Below, in pieces: positions 13,431 through 13,590 of a DNA stretch of 13,590 bases (position 1 is its first letter; each line of letters begins with the position of its first letter). The DNA lies in the NCBI GenBank assembly GCA_036339995.1, contig JAYYZW010000123.1, forward strand, positions 1 through 13,590. The letters run 5' to 3'. Under the pieces are notes generated by a model. The model was not told the DNA's origin, ran no database searches, and worked only from the letters and a program-made list of their open reading frames with translations. Position numbers and translations under genes: made by a program. Source of the stretch: JAYYZW01 sp036339995. GTDB lineage: Bacteria > Pseudomonadota > Gammaproteobacteria > Ga0077536.

Positions 13431-13590
13431 CATGAAATCAACGGGCTCAAAGAACATGTGGGTATTGCAGTCGCGAGAACGGGTTTTGAGCTCGTAGCGA
13501 ACGAGTCGTTGCGGGGTGAGCGACAGCCGTTGCTCTGAGCGCGCGGGCCGGGTGACGTAACGGGCGAGGCGCTCGAGCTTTTTCTGTTGC
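13431..13590 (-). pseudogene. IS91-family (Y2/HUH) transposase fragment, cut by the window edge
   Basis: From the window edge the minus strand reads KKLERLARYVTRPARSEQRL, then SLTPQRLVRYELKTRSRDCN, then THMFFEPVDFM. This is the pattern of IS91-type transposases (Transposase_32, PF04986): LERLCRYI.RP..S..RLSLT....V.Y.LKT..RD.TTH..FEPLDFI. These proteins move DNA by a rolling-circle mechanism with two tyrosines in the N-terminal half, which would lie beyond 13590. Family similarity ends at about 13431, where the usual ARLAALVP continuation is replaced by unrelated residues, so the fragment is truncated or shifted. Several usual residues differ (Ala for Cys in RLARY, Asn for Thr in NTH), as expected of an old copy. 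It lies directly upstream of the broken deaminase. Confidence 0.75.

Overview
The window looks like chromosomal DNA of a gammaproteobacterium of fairly high GC content. The evidence is a YajQ protein next to CPXCG and DUF3301 genes, a full-length PreP-like M16C protease, and a prs gene close to the enterobacterial form. No rRNA or tRNA gene was found, so the genus cannot be fixed. An uncultured marine or soil lineage is only a guess.

Layout. At 1-508 (+) lies the decayed end of a cyclic-nucleotide-binding domain gene, convergent with a three-gene minus-strand cluster: yajQ (1637-1155), a CPXCG zinc-ribbon-like protein (1107-919) and a DUF3301 membrane protein (858-517). From 1638 to 2064 there is no gene, but there is a 265-bp MITE-like element with 23-bp inverted ends. 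A plus-strand stretch follows: an M16C protease (2065-4962), an unknown coiled-coil protein (5021-5461), a frameshifted DUF4124 gene (5471-5684), an APH/NahK-like sugar kinase with a leaderless-type start (5795-6859) and a probable lipoprotein (6917-7351). A minus-strand exported Gly/Val/Ala-rich protein (7960-7631) resembling the TIGR04073 exosortase-associated family is followed by a clear terminator. About 850 bp then hold no gene I can defend.

The most notable locus is 8807-11883. It holds a small conserved-looking protein of unknown function, a second, inverted copy of 128 bp of the MITE-like element, a promoter region, a divergent AlkB/XylM-type membrane diiron hydroxylase (9513-10706) and a XylA-type [2Fe-2S]/FAD/NAD(P)H reductase (10810-11883). 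The last two together make a complete two-component hydrocarbon (or other hydrophobic substrate) monooxygenase: the reductase takes electrons from NAD(P)H and passes them to the membrane hydroxylase. Its substrate cannot be read from the sequence.

prs (12884-11928, minus) converges on the reductase and has its own promoter. Upstream of prs the DNA is decaying: a nucleoside deaminase remnant with two TAG stops, a frameshift and no N-terminal HAE half, then a 9-bp-stem hairpin, then a fragment of an IS91-type transposase that runs off the window edge. The four broken genes and the dispersed repeat mark this as a chromosome segment reworked by mobile DNA around intact housekeeping genes. Two or three of the frameshifts are single missing bases, two of them in G runs, so sequence error must be excluded for those.
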